64,000 nt of DNA from Bacilli bacterium. Lineage in GTDB: Bacteria; Bacillota_I; Bacilli_A; RF39; UBA660. Below are positions 41,445 to 50,584 of the stretch, in pieces. The stretch spans positions 124,001-188,000 of the forward strand of contig CAAGEE010000018.1 of assembly GCA_900768815.1 (NCBI GenBank), in the 5' to 3' direction. Both the position numbers and the translations under genes were made by a program. The notes under the pieces are model-generated. The model saw nothing but the letters and a program-made list of their open reading frames with translations. It made no database searches and had not been told where the DNA came from. Within the stretch, counting starts at the first letter, position 1. The number at the start of each line of letters is the position of its first letter.

Positions 41445-42513
41445 TTTTTTCTTTTGTTATAAAAAGTTCTTTATTTTTTAGAAGTCGTTCATTATTAGGT
41501 GATATTTCTAGAGCTATATTTATAAAATAAATGGCATAGTTATATTTTCTTTGATAGAAGTTACTTATTGATAATAAGTCATAGATTGTTTCATCCCAAC
41601 AAAATGGTTCGTTGATATATGTTTTTTTGTGACCCTTTATTTTTAAGGCTTCTAAACAGTATTTTTCAACATCTAAGTAGTTTTCTTCGGAGTATGCAAG
41701 AAGTGCTCTTTCAACATATGGTTCCCTTAAGTTTGGTGTTTCTAAGATAGCTTTTTTTAACCATGATTTAGCTTCTTCATACTTACCTATATTTTTGTAG
41801 CATCTACTAATATAGCGCATGGAGGCTGATCTTTCATCTTTCCAAGTTGCTTTTTCTAATTCTAAGTGTTTTTTTAATGTTTTAATACTTTTTTTCCAGT
41901 AACCATAATACATATATTCTCGTCCTAGATAGTGCATGTTGCGATCGTTTGTAGGATCTTCTTTTACAGATAATTCTAAAAGAGGTAAGTAGGAATTACG
42001 ACTTTTAGTTGAATCTGGATAATGATTTAGAGTTAGATTATCTATTGTTATAAAGTTTTCTTGTGTAGTAGAATTTAGCACTTCGTGAACGGGGTTAATC
42101 CAAGTATAGTTTTTTAGTGCGTGTATTTTATCGGAATAGAAAGAAATTATAGGTTTATTGTTTTCATCTAGTTTCCAGTTATAAGTATATCTTGCTCTCG
42201 TTGTATTTTCTTGCCAAGACCTTTCTAGTTTTTTTCGCCAACCAGGTTCAAATACTTCGTCTAAGTCTGTACAAACACAAATGTCAGTATCTTCTGGTAA
42301 AAGCTTTAAAGATTCATTTCTAGCTACATCAAAGCGCCAAGGAGTTATTATTTTTTGTTTTACTTTGATGCCTTTTTCTTTTAATAGTTTTACTGTATTG
42401 TCAGTAGAACCTGTGTCTAGTACATAGATTTCGTCTGCTTCTTTCATGGAGTTTATCCATCTACTGACAAATTTCTCTTCATTTTTAGAAATAGTGTATA
42501 CACAAATTTTCAT
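41434..42513 (-). CDS. Family 2 glycosyltransferase with TPR repeats
   Basis: A 359-residue protein; start ATG 42513 since AAAGGA lies between it and the earlier ATG 42528. Residues 1-190 are a GT-A fold: MKICVYTISKNEEKFVSRW, YVLDTGSTDNT (UDP-sugar site), PWRFDVARNESL and CTDLDEVF (the D-x-D-type metal site). Residues 195-359 are TPR repeats (YMYYGYWKKSIKTLKKHLELEK; CYKNIGKYEEAKSWLKKAI). This SunS-like/tetratricopeptide glycosyltransferase arrangement is common in Firmicutes for glycosylating peptides or surface polymers. Its 3' end overlaps that of the convergent mscS. Confidence 0.87.
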   Translation of the reverse strand: MKICVYTISKNEEKFVSRWINSMKEADEIYVLDTGSTDNTVKLLKEKGIKVKQKIITPWRFDVARNESLKLLPEDTDICVCTDLDEVFEPGWRKKLERSWQENTTRARYTYNWKLDENNKPIISFYSDKIHALKNYTWINPVHEVLNSTTQENFITIDNLTLNHYPDSTKSRNSYLPLLELSVKEDPTNDRNMHYLGREYMYYGYWKKSIKTLKKHLELEKATWKDERSASMRYISRCYKNIGKYEEAKSWLKKAILETPNLREPYVERALLAYSEENYLDVEKYCLEALKIKGHKKTYINEPFCWDETIYDLLSISNFYQRKYNYAIYFINIALEISPNNERLLKNKELFITKEKINP

Positions 42514-42607
42514 ATTTTTTCCTTTCATACTATACCAAATGATGGCTTTGTGATATACTTTTATATGAGTGTAAAAAAGAATTTATGAATTTTTGAGGTG
42601 ATATTAT

Positions 42608-44077
42608 ATGAAATGTATGTTAAGATTTTTTATTTCTTTTATATTTATTATATGTATTTTTTGTTTTTCTATGAGCGTTTCGGCAGTTTCAATAACTGTT
42701 GATACTAGTAGTAATCTTATAACTAATACAGGAACAATTACTATATCTAATGCTAAGAAAAATGATACTTTGAAAGCTTATAAGATATTAGATGCTTTCT
42801 ATAATTCAACTACTAATGTTGTAACTTATGATTTTACTAGTGATTTTAAAAAATTTATGACACAAAGTACAAATTATAAGAGTTTAACTACTGCAAAGTA
42901 TTTTAAATTGACATCTGGTGATATTACATCTGGTTCTACACAAACTTCGTCTACATTAGATAAACTTGTTAGTGAGTATGCTACTTATATATCGAATAAT
43001 TCTGTTACTGGTATTACTTTGGATAATGATGCTGGAATTGTTTCTGGTACTGTACCAGTTGGAGCATATTTAATTTTTCCAAGTGTTACACTTAATGTTT
43101 ATGGAGTAATGGTTGGTAATGTTACCCTTGGAGCCGGTGCTGATTCTGGTTGGGTTGTAAATAATAGTTCTATCGTTGCTAAAGTAAGTGATGTTTCTTT
43201 TCAAGTGATTATGACTGATTCTGCTGCTATAGGAACTTCGTTTAACGTTTCAACATTGCTTGGAGTTCCAAAATATCCGACTAATGCTATTAATACAGTT
43301 TATACATTTTATCAAGAGCTTGATAATGGTATTACAGTACCTAGTGTTTCTAATATAACTATTACTGATGGAGGGACCACTTTAACTAATACTAATGGAA
43401 CTTTTACTAATTCTTCTGGAAAAGTAGAGGCTGTTGCTACAGTATCTGGTCAGAAAATTACAATTACTTTTACTACTATTAATGTTTCAAATGATAGCAT
43501 TAGGGTCGCTTATAAAACCTCTTTAAATGAAAATGCTACACTTGGTGTCCAAAACACTAATAACATTGATAGCTGGTTAGTATATTCAAATGATCCATAT
43601 GGTACTGGTACTAAAACAACTGATACAAATACTAGTAAAGTTAAGACTTGTGGTTTAAAAGTTATAGCAGTTGCGGCTGATGATGTTTCTAAAACATTAG
43701 CTGGAGTTAATTTTGAGGTTTGGGGAATGGCTAGAGTACAAGGAAGAGTTGATGAGGAAAAAATAGCTACAATTGTTACTGATGGTCATGGTGTAGCAAC
43801 ATTAACTGGTTATAGGGGAGATGCTTATCCTCATTATTATATAAAACAGATTTCTACTGTTCCAGGATATAAGTTAGCAAGTGATACTAGTTATTCATCG
43901 TCTCTTAATACTGATGGCTATCAAACAATTACAATCAAGATACCAGTAGCAACAATTCTTCCAGTTACTGGTGGTATTGGTACTTTAATCTTTACTTTTT
44001 TTGGTTTTATAGTTATTATCGTTTCAGTTATATTATTTAGTTTTTATAGAAGAAAGAATGAAAACAATCCCTTTTAG
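42608..44077 (+). CDS. LPVTG-anchored pilin-like surface protein
   Basis: A 489-residue sortase substrate. Signal peptide (about 1-26, ending SVSA), an N-terminal backbone-pilin-type domain (about 30-190), an isopeptide-type beta domain (about 195-345, FQVIMTDSAAIGTSF...), a SpaA-like domain (about 350-455, CGLKVIAVAADD...LAGVNFEVWG...GVATLTGY), and a C-terminal LPVTG motif, hydrophobic helix and RRKN tail. No sortase gene is in the window. Pilin identity is inferred from domain order; it could equally be a monomeric wall adhesin. Confidence 0.85.
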   Translation: MKCMLRFFISFIFIICIFCFSMSVSAVSITVDTSSNLITNTGTITISNAKKNDTLKAYKILDAFYNSTTNVVTYDFTSDFKKFMTQSTNYKSLTTAKYFKLTSGDITSGSTQTSSTLDKLVSEYATYISNNSVTGITLDNDAGIVSGTVPVGAYLIFPSVTLNVYGVMVGNVTLGAGADSGWVVNNSSIVAKVSDVSFQVIMTDSAAIGTSFNVSTLLGVPKYPTNAINTVYTFYQELDNGITVPSVSNITITDGGTTLTNTNGTFTNSSGKVEAVATVSGQKITITFTTINVSNDSIRVAYKTSLNENATLGVQNTNNIDSWLVYSNDPYGTGTKTTDTNTSKVKTCGLKVIAVAADDVSKTLAGVNFEVWGMARVQGRVDEEKIATIVTDGHGVATLTGYRGDAYPHYYIKQISTVPGYKLASDTSYSSSLNTDGYQTITIKIPVATILPVTGGIGTLIFTFFGFIVIIVSVILFSFYRRKNENNPF

Positions 44078-44179
44078 GTGAAAGTTTTTTTCTTTGATAA
44101 ATTTTGTTTTTTGTGTAAAGTTCTTTCTTTTTTTTCAATTTATGGTATCATTATATTAGATGATAGGAGGTTGACTTTT

Positions 44180-45205
44180 ATGAAATGTGTAAAAATAAAA
44201 GGTGTTAAAAAATTTGAAATTGGTGATATACCTGAACCTGTTTCACAAAATGGTAGTGTTCTAATAGATGTAAAAAAGTGTGGTATTTGTGGTTCTGATA
44301 TTCATTATTGGGATGCTGGTGAGCCTGTTGGTTTAGTAATGGGACATGAGTATTGTGGTGTTGTTACTAATCCTGGAGCTAGGGATGATTTAAGAGTTGG
44401 TGATAGAGTAACAGCATTGCCTATTTCACCATGTGGTCATTGTAGTGCTTGTCTTACAGGAAATCCCCAATATTGTCCTGAAACTTGGACTCATGCTACT
44501 GGTCTTTCTTTAACAAATCCAGGTGCTTTAGCACCAAGGATGGCAATTAGACCGGATATGGTTTTAAAAGTTCCTGATAGTGTTAGTGATGAAGAAGTTG
44601 CGATGGTTGAACCATCTGCAGTTGGACTACATGCAGTTCATTTAGCTAATATTAAAGTAGGAGAAAAAGTTTTAGTTATTGGTGGAGGAATTATTGGTTT
44701 AGTTTCTGCTATGTTTGCTAAAATGGAAGGAGCAAGTTATGTTGCTTTATCTGAAACTAATGATGCTCGTGGTAAGAAGAGTATTCGATTAGGTGTTGTT
44801 GATGAATGGTATGATGCTAAGGATACTAAGATGTTAGAACGTGTTTTAGCAAAGACTAATGGAGGTTTTGATGTAGTAATTGATTGTTGTGGTAATTCTC
44901 CAGCTGTTAGTTCGGCTTTAATGGCAGTTAGACCTGGTGGAAGAGTAGTTTTAGTCGGAGTATCACTAGGTACAGTTACAATTCCTACAGTAGTTGCTGT
45001 TATGAGAGAGTTAACCGTTATGGGCTCAATTGCTTATACAAAAGAAGAATTCCAAACATGTATTGATTTAATGGCTGGTAAAAAAATAGATACATTAAAA
45101 TTTGTTGATGATGTAGTTAGTTTAGATGAAGTTCAAAAGGCATATGAAAGATTAACATCTGGAACTGATGATGCAGTTAAAATATTAGTTGATCCTAATA
45201 AATAG
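44180..45205 (+). CDS. Zinc-dependent medium-chain dehydrogenase
   Basis: A 341-residue NAD(P)-dependent alcohol/polyol dehydrogenase. Start ATG 44180 behind AGGAGG. Catalytic zinc ligands in CGICGSDIHYWD and GHEYCGVV; structural zinc cysteines in CGHCSACLTGNPQYC; Rossmann motif VIGGGIIGLVSAMFAK; DVVIDCCGN. The catalytic module with HYWDAG resembles sorbitol/threonine dehydrogenases, but substrate cannot be assigned. Confidence 0.88.
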   Translation: MKCVKIKGVKKFEIGDIPEPVSQNGSVLIDVKKCGICGSDIHYWDAGEPVGLVMGHEYCGVVTNPGARDDLRVGDRVTALPISPCGHCSACLTGNPQYCPETWTHATGLSLTNPGALAPRMAIRPDMVLKVPDSVSDEEVAMVEPSAVGLHAVHLANIKVGEKVLVIGGGIIGLVSAMFAKMEGASYVALSETNDARGKKSIRLGVVDEWYDAKDTKMLERVLAKTNGGFDVVIDCCGNSPAVSSALMAVRPGGRVVLVGVSLGTVTIPTVVAVMRELTVMGSIAYTKEEFQTCIDLMAGKKIDTLKFVDDVVSLDEVQKAYERLTSGTDDAVKILVDPNK

Positions 45206-45221
45206 ATAGATGGTGATATAA

Positions 45222-45980
45222 ATGAAATTTGATGAAATGATTTCTAATAAAAATGCTACTAAAAAGGTAAATACTTTAAAAATTGTGATTATTGTTGTTG
45301 TTGCTATTACGATATTTTTAGTTTTATATTTTATTTTAAAAGGTGTATTTGGTGGAAATAATACCAAGGTAAAAGAAGAAAAACTTGATACTAATAGTCG
45401 TTTAGTACAGAGCTTATATACTAGTGTACATGATTTTAAGTCAACTTCTCCTTATTGGATGTATGATGGTGAGAGAAGTAGTATTATTGCTGATATGACA
45501 GAGACTAACAAAATGGTACTTGCTTATTTAAATCTTAAAGCATCTGATTTTTTAGAAGCTGATAACTGTACTGCTTTAACACAAGAAAATAGTTATGGAA
45601 AGTTAGTATGCAGTGATAAAACAATCATTAAAAGAGAAGATGTAGAAAGATCATACAAAGAGGTGTTTGGAGATCAGTTTACAATGGGTACTGGTAATAT
45701 AAAAGTTAATCCAGAAAATGATACTTATATTTATGATGATACGATAGATTCTTATGTTTTATATTCAAAGAATAGTAGTAAAGAAAAATTTTCAAAAGAT
45801 TACAAATATAACTATGATGTTTATCAAGCTGAAAGAGAAGGAGATACTATTAGAATATATGAATCATTAGAAGTTATTAATAAAGCTGGTGAGACTGTTG
45901 ATGAGGCTAAGTATCTTTATACATTTAAATTAGCTAGTGATAATTTATATAGTTATTATAGTATTGAACAAGTTAAGTAA
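45222..45980 (+). CDS. Single-pass membrane protein of unknown function
   Basis: A 252-residue protein with a short cytoplasmic N-terminus, a transmembrane helix (about 20-43, IVIIVVVAITIFLVLYFIL) and an external domain containing one Cys pair (ADNCTALT, KLVCSD). It starts 16 bases after the dehydrogenase gene, in the same transcription unit. Family not recognised. Confidence 0.7.
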   Translation: MKFDEMISNKNATKKVNTLKIVIIVVVAITIFLVLYFILKGVFGGNNTKVKEEKLDTNSRLVQSLYTSVHDFKSTSPYWMYDGERSSIIADMTETNKMVLAYLNLKASDFLEADNCTALTQENSYGKLVCSDKTIIKREDVERSYKEVFGDQFTMGTGNIKVNPENDTYIYDDTIDSYVLYSKNSSKEKFSKDYKYNYDVYQAEREGDTIRIYESLEVINKAGETVDEAKYLYTFKLASDNLYSYYSIEQVK

Positions 45981-45988
45981 TAGAAAAG

Positions 45989-46013
45989 AACAGTTTTTAT
46001 AAACTGTTTTTTT
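45989..46013 (+). terminator. Intrinsic terminator
   Basis: AACAGTTT-TTAT-AAACTGTT followed by TTTTT. Confidence 0.8.
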
Positions 46014-46103
46014 ATGTGACTTTTCAAAAAGTTAATTGTCTAATAAATGTTTTTCTGATATACTTTATATGTAGTAGTAGAAGTAGACTCGGAGGTATGG
46101 TTT

Positions 46104-46223
46104 ATGAAGAATACTAAGAATAATTCAAATAGTTTTGGATATGCTGAAGTAATAGGAACTTGTATTATGATTCTTTCTAGTGCATTTTTTGTAGCTGCTA
46201 TTTTAATGTCTTTGTTTGTTTAA
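46104..46223 (+). CDS. 39-residue membrane peptide
   Basis: GGAGG (46091-46095) is 8 bases before ATG 46104 and a promoter-like TGATATACT lies upstream. The peptide starts MKNTKNNSNSFGYAEVIG, has a Cys and one hydrophobic helix (TCIMILSSAFFVAAILMSLFV) that reaches the C-terminus. Good signals and a clean frame support a real small membrane protein; function unknown. It is the only intact gene in the 450-base gap 45981-46432. Confidence 0.6.
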   Translation: MKNTKNNSNSFGYAEVIGTCIMILSSAFFVAAILMSLFV

Positions 46224-46239
46224 TAGTTTTTAATTATAT

Positions 46240-46359
46240 GTGTTAGGTGTATTTGCTACTGATTTATAATATGATGAGAAAATAGTAATTACTAAGAATG
46301 GTTTTGCAGATACTATTGGTACAGCTATAGTTATGAAAAGTAGACGACAAGTTAACTAA
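46240..46359 (+). pseudogene. Possible gene remnant with one in-frame stop
   Basis: From GTG 46240 the frame reads VLGVFATDL, stop, then YDEKIVITKNGFADTIGTAI and VMKSRRQVN to TAA 46359. Protein-like composition continues across the stop, but no family is recognised and no ribosome binding site is clear. Confidence 0.25.
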
Positions 46360-46370
46360 TAATTTACAAT

Positions 46371-46393
46371 AAGACTAGCAATAGTCTTTTTCT
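46371..46393 (+). terminator. Intrinsic terminator
   Basis: AAGACTA-GCAA-TAGTCTT followed by TTTC TTTT. Confidence 0.7.
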
Positions 46394-46432
46394 TTTGATA
46401 GAATTGTTTTTGTAGTATATAGAAAGGTTGTT

Positions 46433-47386
46433 ATGGATAATAGTATTTTAGTTATACAAAAGTATTTAAAAAAGAAAAAAGAACGTGTTTTGTTAGATTT
46501 ATATATTAGAGATTATAATAAGTCTAATTTTTATATTGCTTTAGTATTTAATAAGAGAATAGAAAAATTTAAGGTTTTATTTATTCCTTTAGATGTTTGC
46601 GAAAATAAGTATATAGAAGATTATATATGTTATCAATTTATTGATATTTCTTCTGTTAATTATATTTTGAATACAATTAATGATAATGATAAATTAATTA
46701 GAAATGATATTTTTAGAAATAAAATTAACAAGTATATTAATAGTTATTATATTGAGATTAATACTCATATTAATAAACGCGATTATAAATTTGTTACGAC
46801 TAGATATATTCCTAGTGAATGGCTTTTTATGTTTGATGTTATTGTTACTTTATTTGAGAGAATTCCATCTTTTATGAATGAATTATGTAGAGAAATATTA
46901 GCTGTTTTTAGTAATTCTAATGAGGCTATTGATTATAAATATTCAATTGATTTTGATTTAGTTAATGATGATTTTAGTACTTTATTATTTGATACTAGTG
47001 AAGTACATGAAGTTTTATTTTTAGAGTTTATTGGAGGAAAGTATTTTGCAATAGTAAATAATGTTTTGGTAGTTGTTGAATACAATCCTAGAAAGATACT
47101 TAATTTATATTGTTCTAGTGATGATGATAGTTATATTTATAGTGTATTAGTTGCAATTAGAAATAAAAGTTATAAGAAATTTTATAAGTTAATGGTAGTT
47201 GATGATAAGCATGATTTTGAAGTAGGGGTTGCTGAATACTATTTATGTTATGGATTAGAAAAGGATAAGTTCTTAATTATTTCTGGCGATAAGTTAGAGA
47301 CTTTGGATAAGCGTTTGTATGAGGATGGTTTGATAAAGATATTGGATAGTGATTTAGAATTAGATGAGAAATTAGGAAAGATATAA
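46433..47386 (+). CDS. Unknown soluble protein
   Basis: A 317-residue protein rich in Ile, Asn, Asp and Tyr, with no signal peptide, membrane helix or recognisable motif; predicted mixed alpha/beta (e.g. VHEVLFLEFIGGKYFAIVNNVLVVV). GAAAGGTTGTT precedes ATG 46433. Its own small transcription unit lies between a terminator and the CIRCE site of htpG. Confidence 0.55.
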   Translation: MDNSILVIQKYLKKKKERVLLDLYIRDYNKSNFYIALVFNKRIEKFKVLFIPLDVCENKYIEDYICYQFIDISSVNYILNTINDNDKLIRNDIFRNKINKYINSYYIEINTHINKRDYKFVTTRYIPSEWLFMFDVIVTLFERIPSFMNELCREILAVFSNSNEAIDYKYSIDFDLVNDDFSTLLFDTSEVHEVLFLEFIGGKYFAIVNNVLVVVEYNPRKILNLYCSSDDDSYIYSVLVAIRNKSYKKFYKLMVVDDKHDFEVGVAEYYLCYGLEKDKFLIISGDKLETLDKRLYEDGLIKILDSDLELDEKLGKI

Positions 47387-47417
47387 CTTTTTTATATTTT
47401 TTCTTTTTTTGTTTAAA

Positions 47418-47444
47418 TTGGCACTCATTGTTGACAACTGCTAA
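47418..47444 (+). promoter_or_regulatory. Degenerate CIRCE operator of htpG
   Basis: TTGGCACTC-9 bases-AACTGCTAA, three mismatches to the ideal inverted repeat. Promoter TTGACA (47431-47436), 17 bases, TATAAA (47454-47459) overlaps it exactly as at clpB and hsp20. Confidence 0.8.
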
Positions 47445-47492
47445 AAATAGTGTTATAAATAAATTGTGAACAAGATTAAGGAGATGATTTGT

Positions 47493-49373
47493 TTGGAGAA
47501 ACATGAATTTAAGTCTGAATCAAAGAGACTATTAGATTTAATGATTAATTCAATTTATACTAATAAAGATATATTTTTAAGGGAGTTAATTTCTAATGCG
47601 TCTGATGCACTAGATAAGTTATATTATCGTTCTTTAACTGATAAAAATATTAAAGTTAAAAGAGAAGATTTAGGTATTTTACTAGAAAAAGATGAAGAAA
47701 AACGTACTTTAACTATTTCTGATAATGGTTGTGGTATGACTAAGGAAGAATTAGAAAACAACTTAGGTACAATAGCAAAGTCTGGGACACTTGCTTTTAA
47801 AGAAAATATGAGTAAGGAAGAGAAAACTAATGTTATTGGACAATTTGGTGTTGGTTTTTACTCAGCTTTTATGGTTAGTGATAAGATAACTGTTACTTCT
47901 AAGTCAATTGATAGTGATGAGGCTTATACTTGGGAAAGTGAAGGAGCAGATGGTTATACTATTAAGAAAGCAAAGAAAACTGATAATGGTACTAAGATAA
48001 TTTTGCATATTAAGGAAGATACAGAGGAAAATGATTATTGTAAGTACTTAGATGAATATCAAATTAAGGGATTAGTTAAGAAATATTCTGATTATATTAG
48101 TTTCCCTATTAAGATGGAAATTACACATCATGAATTAAAAGATGAGAAAAAACATGAATATGAAGATAAAAAAGAAATAGAAGTATTAAATAGTATGGTT
48201 CCTATATGGAAGAAGAGTAAGAGTGAAGTAAGTGATGCTGATTATGAGAACTTCTATATGGATAAGTTTAATGATTTTGATAAGCCATTAAAAGTAATTT
48301 CTTCTTCAGTAGAGGGAATGTGTTCTTATAAATCGTTATTATTTATACCTAGTCATGCACCATATGATTACTATACACAAGATTATGAAAAAGGACTTAG
48401 TTTATATGCTAATGGAGTATTGATAATGGATAGATGTGCTGATTTATTACCAGATTACTTTAGTTTTGTTAAAGGTGTTGTAGATAGTGAAGACTTATCA
48501 TTAAATATTTCAAGAGAGGTATTACAAGAGAGTCATAATTTAAAATTGATTGCTAAAAATATTGAGAGTAAGATTCGTAAAGAATTAGAGGATATGTTAA
48601 AGAGTGATCGAGAAAATTATATTTCATTCTTTAAGACATTTGGTGTTCAATTAAAGTATGGAGTTTATAATAACTTTGGTGCTGATAAGGATAAGTTGAA
48701 AGATTTAGTTATGTTTTATTCAGCTAAGAAAGAGAAACTTGTTACTTTAGGAGAATATGTCGATAATATGAAAGATGGACAAGAAAAAATTTATTATGCT
48801 GCTGGTTCATCTATTAAGAAAATTGATGCTATGCCTAACGTTGAACAAGTAAAGGACCATGACTTTGATATTTTATACTTGACTGATTATGTTGATGAGT
48901 TTGCGATTACAGCTATTCAAGAATATGAAGGTAAGAAGTTTGCTAATGTTGAAAATGAGGATTTGGGACTTGAAAGTGATGAAGAAAAAGAAGAGTTAAA
49001 GAAAGTAAATGAAGATAATGTTGATTTATTAAAACATATGAAGGAGCTTATTGGAGATGTTAGTGAAGTTAAGTTTAGTAATAAATTAAAGAAACATCCA
49101 GTATGTTTAACTACTAAGGGAGATGTTTCAATAGAGATGCAAAAGGTATTTGATGCTATGCCTAATGATATGGGTATTAAAGCACAACAGGTACTTGAAG
49201 TAAATGAGAAACATCCAATTGCTGATAAGCTAAAAAAATTATATGCAAGTAATAAAGAAGAATTTGATAAATATACAAAAATTTTATATGCAGAGGCTAA
49301 AATGATAGCAGGACTTCCAATAGATAATCCAACAGAGATTAGTTCATTAATTTGTGAAGTAATTGCTAAATAG
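47493..49373 (+). CDS. htpG: Chaperone HtpG (bacterial Hsp90)
   Basis: A 626-residue ATP-dependent chaperone. Start TTG 47493 (reading LEKHEFKSESKRLLDLMI) behind AAGGAGATGA; an earlier GTG lies too close to the promoter. GHKL ATP-binding motifs: ELISNASDALDKL, ISDNGCGMT, GTIAKSGTLAF, GQFGVGFYSAFMV. Middle domain with GVVDSEDLSLNISREVLQ (catalytic Arg region) and C-terminal dimerisation domain to PTEISSLICEVI. Length is normal. Putative HrcA control is notable because B. subtilis htpG is not in the CIRCE regulon. Confidence 0.96.
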   Translation: MEKHEFKSESKRLLDLMINSIYTNKDIFLRELISNASDALDKLYYRSLTDKNIKVKREDLGILLEKDEEKRTLTISDNGCGMTKEELENNLGTIAKSGTLAFKENMSKEEKTNVIGQFGVGFYSAFMVSDKITVTSKSIDSDEAYTWESEGADGYTIKKAKKTDNGTKIILHIKEDTEENDYCKYLDEYQIKGLVKKYSDYISFPIKMEITHHELKDEKKHEYEDKKEIEVLNSMVPIWKKSKSEVSDADYENFYMDKFNDFDKPLKVISSSVEGMCSYKSLLFIPSHAPYDYYTQDYEKGLSLYANGVLIMDRCADLLPDYFSFVKGVVDSEDLSLNISREVLQESHNLKLIAKNIESKIRKELEDMLKSDRENYISFFKTFGVQLKYGVYNNFGADKDKLKDLVMFYSAKKEKLVTLGEYVDNMKDGQEKIYYAAGSSIKKIDAMPNVEQVKDHDFDILYLTDYVDEFAITAIQEYEGKKFANVENEDLGLESDEEKEELKKVNEDNVDLLKHMKELIGDVSEVKFSNKLKKHPVCLTTKGDVSIEMQKVFDAMPNDMGIKAQQVLEVNEKHPIADKLKKLYASNKEEFDKYTKILYAEAKMIAGLPIDNPTEISSLICEVIAK

Positions 49374-49384
49374 TGATGTAAAGA

Positions 49385-49409
49385 AAAACGGGAATTCCTG
49401 TTTTTTTTC
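49385..49409 (+). terminator. htpG terminator
   Basis: AAAACGGGAATTCCTGTTTT followed by TTTT. Confidence 0.75.
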
Positions 49410-49462
49410 TTGAATTAATTCTTAGGATGACTTATACTCATAGTAAGGTAGAGGAGAGAGTT

Positions 49463-50500
49463 ATGAAAAAGAGTGTTAAAGTTTTAAAAGTGTTATTCGT
49501 AGCAATAATGGCATTTACGTTGACAGGATGTGTAAAATTCAATGCTACAATGGAAATTAGTAAGAATGGGAAAATTAATTATAATATTTTATATGCTATA
49601 AATAAACAATTACTAAATGGTGAAAAAATAATTACTGATGAAGAAAAGAAGAATTTAGAAGATCAAGGCTTTAAAATAGAAGATTATACTGATGACAGTA
49701 TGGAGGGAGTTAATCTTTCTATTAATAATTTAGATATTAATTCTGTTAGTAGTACAGATAAAGATGTTTCATATGATTTATCAGGTGTTACAGATGCAGA
49801 TAAAGATACTAAGATATTTAGTGTGAAAAAAGGATTATTTAAAAATACGTATATAGCTAAGCTTGAGTTTAATACTAGTGATTCAGATATTGGAAATACT
49901 GATAATAGTACAGATGATGAATTAGCAAAAAAAGACTATGATTATTCTAATGATACAGATGGTGTTTTAGATGATGATGAAGATAATAGTTTTAATGAAG
50001 ATTTATTATCACAATATATGTCTAATGTGGAAATGAAGTTTACTGTTAAGTTACCATATAAAGCAATTAGTAATAATGCTACTGGTGTAGATAATGATGG
50101 TAAGAATTTAACTTGGAATTTAACTAAGTCAAATGAGTTTAAAAATGTGGAATTTCAATTTGAATTATATAATACAACTAATATTATTATATTTGTAGTT
50201 TTAGGAGTTGTAGTTATTGGAGTAATTATTTTCTTAGTATTAAATAAGAAAAATAGAGGTAAAAAAGAGGTTAGTCCAATAAGTCATGAAAATGTTAATA
50301 ATACAGTTAGTAATATTAATGAAAATATTAATACTTTCCCAGTAGAAAATAATAATGTAGTGGCAGCTGCTAGTGTTGTAGATTCTAGTAACAAAGATTT
50401 GGTTAGTAATGAAGTTTCATTAAAAAATATTCCCGATTCTAAGATTGATATAAATAATAATAGTACTATTGGTAGTAATGAAGATAATGCTGGTATTTAA
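49463..50500 (+). CDS. LppM-like lipoprotein with C-terminal membrane helix
   Basis: A 345-residue protein; start ATG 49463 behind GAGGAGAG. Lipoprotein signal with lipobox LTGC at about residues 22-25, then CVKFNATMEISKNGKINYNI, a stretch characteristic of the LppM domain. The external part carries a very acidic Asp/Asn-rich insertion (about 140-190), followed by a transmembrane helix (about 245-265) and a polar Asn-rich tail. It would thus be anchored twice, by lipid and by helix. Role unknown. Confidence 0.8.
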   Translation: MKKSVKVLKVLFVAIMAFTLTGCVKFNATMEISKNGKINYNILYAINKQLLNGEKIITDEEKKNLEDQGFKIEDYTDDSMEGVNLSINNLDINSVSSTDKDVSYDLSGVTDADKDTKIFSVKKGLFKNTYIAKLEFNTSDSDIGNTDNSTDDELAKKDYDYSNDTDGVLDDDEDNSFNEDLLSQYMSNVEMKFTVKLPYKAISNNATGVDNDGKNLTWNLTKSNEFKNVEFQFELYNTTNIIIFVVLGVVVIGVIIFLVLNKKNRGKKEVSPISHENVNNTVSNINENINTFPVENNNVVAAASVVDSSNKDLVSNEVSLKNIPDSKIDINNNSTIGSNEDNAGI

Positions 50501-50513
50501 GATTTATTAATGA

Positions 50514-50547
50514 GATAAAGATGAAAAATATCTTTATCTTTTTTTTT
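50514..50547 (+). terminator. Intrinsic terminator
   Basis: GATAAAGAT-loop-ATCTTTATC followed by nine T residues. Confidence 0.85.
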
Positions 50548-50584
50548 ATTTGGGCTATAATAGATTAAGAATAGGAGGGTGTCT

